Origin: Blattamonas nauphoetae | Taxonomy: Eukaryota; Preaxostyla; Oxymonadida | DNA: 64,000 nucleotides | Direction of reading: 5' to 3' | NCBI GenBank assembly: GCA_033064195.1 | Contig: JARBJD010000047.1 | Coordinates: 248,001 to 312,000, forward strand | Shown here: positions 57,348 through 64,000 of the stretch, piece after piece | How positions within the stretch are numbered: the stretch's first letter is position 1 | How the letters are laid out: each line of letters opens with the position of its first letter | Program-made: the position numbers and the translations under genes | Notes under the pieces: model-generated | Seen by the model: only the letters and a program-made list of their open reading frames with translations | Told to the model about the DNA's origin: nothing | Database searches by the model: none

Positions 57348-58678
57348 CAGGGATTCTGGTGAGTAGATCATGAATGGTTGTCGAGACGTTATCGTGTATA
57401 ATTTTCCATTTTCCAACAAAAAGCGCTGATAAGAATCGGTATCATGTGTGAAATGCACCTATACGTCCTTTTCCGATATCCTCAATTCACAGGTTCAACC
57501 ATAATTCACATTTTTCTGATCAATTCTGAGTCGTTCTATTTCAACTTTTTTCGACTTTTGCTCTTGTGCAAATGGTTCACAACGGTTTTAAACGGTCTGC
57601 CATCCACTTATGACATTCATGATTCTCTTTTCATTGCACATTTCCTCAACGCAAATAACCTGAACTCGATCTCCTTCTTTTTTCTTTGATTCTCCTTCTC
57701 ATCTTGATTTTCTTTCATTAATGCCCATTTTTCTTTCATTTTTCGAAATTCATTTCGATAGGTGCATATCTTTCTCGGTTTTCAGGTCTCCAACTCATGA
57801 TTGTTGCCACTCTCTTCATGGTCATTTTATCTCTCTTCCGAGTTGTTCATTGAGTCTCATTCATGACATACCAGTCTTTTCTTGTCTCAATCCTACTTGC
57901 ATCCTCACAGGATCATCGTCCCAAACGCACCCCGATCTCACTCCGCCACATCCATTCGTTTCTGTCTCCTCTAACAACGACCAGTCTATTTTTACCTTTC
58001 ATAGGATTCACCACACATTTTTGAACCTTCATATGTGGATCCTTGTCGAAGAAGAGGTGTCCTTCTTCCAAGCACTCCTTAGAGAAGAAAAATCAACTAT
58101 GAATTTCGAAAAATGAAAGAACAATGGGCATTAATGAAAGAAAATCAAGATGAGAAGGAGAATCAAAGAAAAGAGAAGGAGATCGAGTTCAGGTTATTTG
58201 CGTTGAGGAAATGTGCAATGAAAAGAGAATCATGAATGTCATAAGTGGATGGCAGACCGTTTAAAACCGTTGTGAACCATTTGCACAAGAGCAAAAGTCG
58301 AAAAGGACTAGAAGAGAATGACAGAGACTTGGTTCAACTTCACTTGTCTTTTCTCCTCCATCACAAGCATCTGAGCCAAGTCTAGTGCATCTTCGTATTT
58401 TATTTCAAAAGTATCATCGGAAATTTCAATTTCTCTTCGAGAGGACCAAACTAATTTGAAATTTTGAAAAAGACCAATTTTTGTTTTGAAACTGACGCCG
58501 CTCCAGGCCTTCATTTTGCTCAATTTTTTCTCGGAATCAATATTATTCAAATCAAAAATCCTACTTTTTTTTAAAATGTATAAACTGTACCCTACATTGA
58601 GAACAGCCTTCTCTGTGATCTAGAAAACACCTGTTTTGACCGGGATCAGAAGGTTTGATCTACTCTCCAAAACACCTG
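57348..58678. mobile_element. Non-autonomous hAT-like element with 8-bp TSD
   Basis: The ends CAGGGATTCTGGTGAGTAGA and the inverse of CAGGTGTTTTGGAGAGTAGA match over about 23 bp with a few mismatches. An exact 8-bp duplication AAGTGGAC lies at 57340-57347 and 58679-58686. CAGG termini with an 8-bp TSD point to the hAT superfamily. The homologous site in unit 2 (near 28200) is uninterrupted. No transposase is inside. A minus-strand ORF at 58308-58550 has no recognised motif. Confidence 0.88.
57548..58304. mobile_element. Foldback repeat nested in the hAT-like element
   Basis: Arms of about 210 bp (57548-57766 and 58096-58304) are near-perfect inverted copies starting TTTTTCGACTTTTGCTCTTG. The 330-bp centre is pyrimidine-rich without a gene. 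It may be a separate MITE that landed inside the hAT-like element, or the element's own subterminal palindrome. Confidence 0.7.
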
Positions 58679-58731
58679 AAGTGGACTACTCCAAATAATG
58701 AATCTCCACTCTCGTCCAAAAAAAGACCCAA

Positions 58732-61700
58732 TTACCCTTCCATTTTGAGCACCTCCGTTTTTTTCTCTTCGAAAGGCACTGACAAACCTTCCATATCGGA
58801 TTCGGCGCTCATTAAATCGCTTCTTCTATTGTCCATTTGCCGACCCAAGTCCTCCAGGTGGTCGAATATGAAAGTGAAGTTGTGTGTAAGATACTCCTGG
58901 AGCTCGCAAAAGGTGTCGAGGCACTTCACTCTTTCCATTTCCAACCGTTCGAAGTCGATTTCGACGTCGACATCGTCGTCCGGAATTTCTTCTTTCAGGA
59001 CGCTTCGGAAATAGTTGTACTCCACAACGCCGATGATCGAACTCACATACTGCATGGCCTTCAGAACGTCTGTATCCTTTCTAGTCTTTAAAACTATGTC
59101 ATTCATCGGCTGATAAGGTGTGTCGAGTGTTGGTCGTGTCAGAGTTGTCGCAGGGAGAGTCATGGCCAGCGATCCAAAAAAGTCAAAAAGCGTCCACGCA
59201 CGGTTAAGGTAGTCATTTCGCTTCTCAATGAGAGTTGTTCGATGGGCAGACAATGGTGTGGCCTTGATGATCTCGTTCTGTTCTTCCTCGTCGGTGACTC
59301 CCTGCAGTTTGAAGTTCATTGTATACACAGGCCCGTTCACAGATGTATCAAGGTCTTTCAGCTCTTTCTCCATCTGATATATTCGAGGGTCTGGTTTCTC
59401 ATTATCAATCTTGGGGAGTTTGCCCTTCCAATCTTTCAATTCAAAATAGTTCAGAATGTCCCTGTCAGAAGAAGCAACACGAACTCCTCTGATAGCAAAA
59501 AGGCGAGCCGTAACAGCATTTGCTCTGGAGAGAAGCATATTGACTAATTTGTGGAAAGTCGGCTTGTTAGTTTTCGTGAACTTCAGGAGCAACTTCATAT
59601 TTTGCAGAATCATCCGCAGTGTGCCGAAAGAGAACCCGAAGGACGAGAAGAAATCTGGTTCGGTCATGTTGGGCAGATTCAGCATCAGCCAGAACAGCTC
59701 CAGTTCTTGCTGCATCACCATCAGACACTGTTCCATCACTGTATCTGAGCGTCCCGCAGCAGCTTGTGTGCGTGGGGGGAGGAGAGCAGGATGGATACTT
59801 GGGAACGATCGCCGAATCCTCTCCCGCAACTCGCCAACGCATCCGAACGGAAGCATCATCTGTCCCAGATACCGATCAATACCATTCAGAAAGGGCGAGG
59901 GCTCCACAAATTCCAGTCCTTCGTAAGACTTGAGAGAATCCGGTGTGCCGGAGTACGTATCCCCATGTTTCTTCATTGTGATCAACTTCCCTTCCATCCA
60001 CGTTTTAATCAGCACGACCGCGTTTGATGTGCTGGGTTCCATGCGACTGTGTCTGTGCCCTGATGGTTGATCGTCGGCTTTTTCTTGTCCTGCTTCGGAG
60101 GATGGGAGGATGGGAGGATGAAGAGGAATCGATTTCGGTTTTGGTTTCTTTGTAACTTTTGGTAAACTGAGTTTGAAAGCATCCGCGAACATCCCCTTGG
60201 CAACATCATTCACCCCCTTCTCGCGAGAGGCTGACTTGCTCCCAGCAAGAAGCTCAGCGGTGCGTTTTTGACCAGTTTGCGGTTGTTCTGGGAAAAACGG
60301 AGTGCGGTACAGCTGACACGGCGGAGGGAGTGGCTGATGTGTGCAGTTTGTGATCGTCATCGACAGCGGCTCCTCCGGCTCAGTCTCTCCAAAGCTGTCG
60401 GTCAGCAGGGTCAACCGAAGTGTCTTGATCTTTTCGTTTAACGCAAGCGTTCCGATCTGCTTTTCCCCGAGAGGTTCCACCATCGTCACATTCATCATCA
60501 GGAACGTGAAATGGTTCCCAGACCTTTTGGCATTTGGTCTCGTCTTCGTTGGGCACGGGTACACCACTTGGAGTCCAATTGGTTTGTCAGAGTGTCTGGT
60601 GGATGATTCCGATTCTCTGTCGTCATCTCTTTCCTTGAGCGTCTTCCGCGTGTAGAAGAACGTTGGGTCTTTTTTTGCGACAATGTCACTCGTCGACTTG
60701 CTCATCTTCTCGCTCCCTTCGGGTTTGTTCACGAAGAGTTTGTGTGCGTTCATCGGGTCGAGCAGCTGTTTGTGGAATTCCAGACTGGTCGAACCGTGGA
60801 ACACTTCATCACACTCATGATGAAAGAAATCCTCCAATCACTTCCCCGCAGAACCCACATCGCACACACATCTCGTCATTGTTCGGCAGGAGTCGCTTCC
60901 CTGTGTCCAGCATCAGGGTGTCCGCTTTTTCAATGCTGATACTTGAGATCGTGTCCTTTGTCGGTGATTTCAACGCGGCTATCACAATGTTTTCTTCCGG
61001 AATGAATTTCGTGATGGCATCCCCTATCGTCGGCGTAAATCGACTGAATACGTTCTCCGACACCGCAAACATGAAGTGAGGGAATATCTGATTGATCGTC
61101 AGTCGGTAGACGTCCATCAGAAGAACCAGCCACGCCATCATAAGATTGGCTCCGACTTCACTGATATCGTGCTCCCCTCCGATCGTCGACTGCAGGAAAT
61201 GCACACTCAGCGAGTGGATCTTGGGGGTTGGTCGGGGCTGGGGCTGGGGTCATACGGAAGAACAGCAGAATGGAGTCAAAACCCGCGTTGTACGTTCCAA
61301 GCGGCACGAGGTGGAAGGTGTAGTAGTGAAGGTCGGTTGGGGTATACTCTAATGATTCCTTGCGTTTGTTGTATCGAGGTGTATCTTTCTTTGGAGAGAA
61401 TATTTCCTCTCTGCCGGGGACAAATTGATACTTCCCGTCCTTCAGCTCAACCGGTCCTCTCATGGAAGCCTTCCCTTTCATGTGATTCACGAAGTATCTG
61501 TCCCACTTCTCCTCGTATTTGTTCTGATTCGAGCATTCGAACAAGTCCATGTCGGGAAGGAAGGCGTGGTGTGTGTTGCACGTCCCGCTCGAGTCCACTG
61601 CACTTCGCGTGGGGGTTGGAGGAAACGAGAATGGGCGGTCGTCCAGACGGTTTTGGAGCCCAACGATCTTCTGTCTTGAAAATTGCGCTCCCACACGAAC

Positions 61701-63953
61701 AGCGCTGTGGGTCAGCCGTTGGAAGAGCATGGGGAGCATGAGGTTCTTGAGTCCGGTCGCTGTATTCTCAAATGTCGCCCCCTCCATGAACAAATGATAC
61801 AGCTCATTCAGCTGTGCCGTCCACTTCTCTCCAAGGATCTTCTCAGCTTCAGGCGATGCGTAGGCCATCGTGAAGTTGTGCGGGTCTGCTTGTGGGCTGT
61901 CCAGCACAATCAGCTTGTGGGTGATCGACTGCCCAAACACATCTCCACTGACTTCCACCTTGACGGCGAGTTTTTTCAGATCATCCAGCTCCTTGCCCTG
62001 CCGCACGAAATCCTGTATGTTCCGTGGAGTGAATCCGAGAGTTTCGACGATCCGGCAGAGTTTCTCATTCATTGCTTCGTTGAATCGGCCGAACTTGCAC
62101 GGAATGGCATTCAGCATGTTGACTTCCTCAGCTAGTGTGTACCGAGGAGACACATACAGTACAAGTGGAATCGGCGACTGTTTTGCTGCTTCGACAACCG
62201 GTTCCCAACGTTCCTGGTTTGGCGACGTCAGAAGCACATAGTGTTCTTTTGGATTCAATTTGTCTGGAAGCAAGACGAGACTAGCGAAACAAAAGGAGCA
62301 ATGCAGAGGACAAAGAAACATACTCGTCAACAATGTGCCACGTTGTCTTTTCAAGAGGGTTGCAGACTCGGTCTAGACGATCAACAAACAGACGCAGGAA
62401 ATGAGGGAAGTGGTGGATGCTTGGCACTTCCACCACTCCCAGCTTGATGCATTTTGCATCGTCCCAACTTACTTTGTCATCTTTGAAGACCGTGTTCGCA
62501 TACCCCTCAACGACTTTTCCCTTGGCATTCTTGTTCTCAGAACTCAGATTGATTTGTGGTGGTGTACTGGCTTTGTTTTCGTAGAGAAGCACTTCATACG
62601 TGTAGGTGGTTGGCGTGATGGGAGCGTCTCGCGGCGGCTTGTTTACGTGAGCCACACGCATTGTCGGCCCATTGGCTGCAGGAGCTGGGGCGGCTGGATT
62701 GAGAGCGTTCGGCGCTTCAGTGTCAAGTGAAGGTCTCGCTTGAGCTTGACAGTTTGGGAGATCCCTGGGAGGCGAAAAAACAGTGCCATTGAGAGGATTG
62801 TATGGGTCGTTGTCTTTGTTTGGGCTGAGCTCGTTGGGTTCTTTTGGGGAACTGTCATCATCTGCGAGAGGAGTATTCATCACCGCATCCACATGGGGTT
62901 GCGCTTTTGTTGGGGTTTGTTTGAGGGACTGTTCGGACGGCGGAGTGGAGGCTGATTGATGCTTTTCTTCTCTCGCTTTTCGGACAAATCTCAGCGGATA
63001 TTCATTCGCCTTTGCTGTACATACTGCCTGCAAACATCAACAAATCAAAAGACACAAACCTTCACTCCAAGGCTCAGCGCCAGCGTGATGGCCGGAAAGC
63101 GAAGAGCCGACTTTCCAATTCCAGGTGACCCTGTCACCACATGCACCATTGAACGGCTTGTACGATTGTTGTACTGTTGAGTGAACTTCTGGGAATTGAA
63201 CAGAACGTGGCTTAGCAGAGAGTACCACGATGGCCGGAACAGGATGTCTTTCAGAGGATGTTCCAGGTTTTCTGTATTCCGATAGCTGCCAACTGTCTTC
63301 AGCATGAACTTGGATATGTCCAGATGCATGATTTTGCTGGGCCGTTTGCTGTAATTTGGGAATTCGGATTGACTCAAAGGGCCAATCGACGAGTCAATCG
63401 CAGTCAAGACGTTGCGTGCAATTCTTGGGAGGATTCGTCTCAACTCTTTACTGCAGTCCGCACTGCCAAAGTTAGGGATCCGCTGAGGGCACAGAAATGG
63501 AGGATGCTTTCCATCTGGCCACGTGAACGTCATAATCACCAGAACTGGAGGGAGTTTCGACGGATTAGCATCCTTAGGAGACTGAAACAGTTGCTCCAGG
63601 GTCGTTGACTTGGCAATTTTAGAACGATTCATCAGTTGGCCACTGTTCAAATCTTGCGGCAAAATATCCTTCCACTCAACTAAGTTTGCAAGCTGCTCCG
63701 TATATTGGCGTGCGAGCCACTTCAAAAACTCACCTCTCGCTGCCTCAATTGAGAAACTACCGGCAAAAGGTAGAAATAATCGGATTGGAGTCGTCGACTG
63801 TTCAACGGTCTGGAACAGCACAAAAACCACATTGCCGGTATTGGCTTGTAGCGTTGACTCATAATTTGCATGTGTAGATGATACTTCAGCGTACATATCC
63901 AATTGTACGTTTTCTTTCGAATGACGATTTGAAGACTTAAAGATCGGACCCAT
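58732..63953 (-). pseudogene. CR-type NTPase, unit 4
   Basis: The most diverged copy. It starts at the ATG at 63953 (MGPIFKSSNRHSKENV). Introns lie at 63028-63059 (32 nt) and 62281-62323 (43 nt), exactly where units 2 and 3 have them. Walker A is GSPGIGKS, the Walker B-like strand WHIVDD, then LLTSPNQ and LYVSPRYTLAEE, the CVRCGFCGEV motif and the helical C-terminus ending with EEKKTEVLKMEG. The linker lacks the EHEPLKEP repeats. The start is about 45 bp inside the window edge, so upstream unit sequence is missing. The copy is broken, with about two breaks, and is treated as a fossil. Conserved intron sites and motifs across diverged copies suggest that the family was under selection before these copies decayed. 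Confidence 0.65.
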
Positions 63954-64000
63954 TGTTTGTACCAGAATGTGAACAAGTATGACCCAACTGTTCCATGACG

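Noticed and set aside
1-64000. LINE, LTR or other reverse-transcriptase elements
   Set aside because: I looked for reverse transcriptase motifs (such as YxDD) in the long frames and saw none.
1-64000. tRNA or rRNA genes
   Set aside because: No tRNA A/B box pair with a foldable clover leaf, and no conserved rRNA stretch, was recognised by eye; a dedicated covariance-model search would be needed to exclude them.

Overview
This window looks like nuclear DNA of an intron-bearing protist, not a bacterium. Genes are interrupted by short GT-AG introns, mostly 30 to 57 nt, and one candidate of 16 nt. About half of the window is made of eukaryotic DNA transposons (mariner, pogo, hAT, MULE, MITEs) or DNA they carry. 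Fragments resemble flagellar central-apparatus proteins (HYDIN-like, and more weakly SPAG17-like), so the host lineage probably has flagella. SPRY-like and ARM/HEAT-like genes in this style, with moderate GC, remind me of metamonads, especially oxymonads such as Blattamonas. That placement is inference from memory, not a search result.

The backbone is a large gene family present four times: unit 1 (+, about 3.57-16.04 kb, split by two transposons), unit 2 (-, 28193-34729), unit 3 (+, 44937-51470) and unit 4 (-, 58687 to the window edge). A full product would be about 1830 residues from three exons. It has an N-terminal region that may be ubiquitin-like, a P-loop NTPase with Walker A GSPGIGKS and a Walker B-like strand, an RHS/Crinkler-like motif series (LLTSPNQ, LYVSPRYTLAEE), a Cys/His zinc-finger-like motif near residue 1020, and a long helical C-terminus that I cannot assign. 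I call it a CR-type (Crinkler/RHS-like) NTPase. Every copy here carries at least about one break. In units 2, 3 and 4 a SPRY-domain gene remnant lies next to the unit, tail to tail.

Layout. 0-3.4 kb: a MITE with 135-bp TIRs, then two mariners fused at a shared TA. 3.6-16 kb: CR unit 1, split by a 5-kb TIR element carrying a SPAG17-like passenger and by a pogo element, which itself holds a MITE inside one TIR. 16-25 kb: a decayed hAT transposase and host gene fragments between a 16-bp inverted repeat pair, including a 2.57-kb Pack-MULE with a HYDIN-like fragment and a 9-bp TSD. 25-28 kb: a small gene end and SPRY copy A. 28-36 kb: CR unit 2 with 992-bp inverted flanks. 36.5-44.9 kb: an ARM/HEAT-like gene with four visible introns, cut in frame by a 5.85-kb MULE that encodes an intact transposase and carries a coiled-coil cargo. 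45-51.5 kb: CR unit 3. 51.8-53.3 kb: nested TIR elements. 53.4-56.9 kb: a near-palindrome of two SPRY copies. 57.3-58.7 kb: a non-autonomous hAT. 58.7-64 kb: CR unit 4.

The most unusual content is the repeated SPRY plus CR-NTPase module and the two transposons that appear to carry flagellar central-pair gene fragments. No tRNA, rRNA, CRISPR array or retroelement was recognised.
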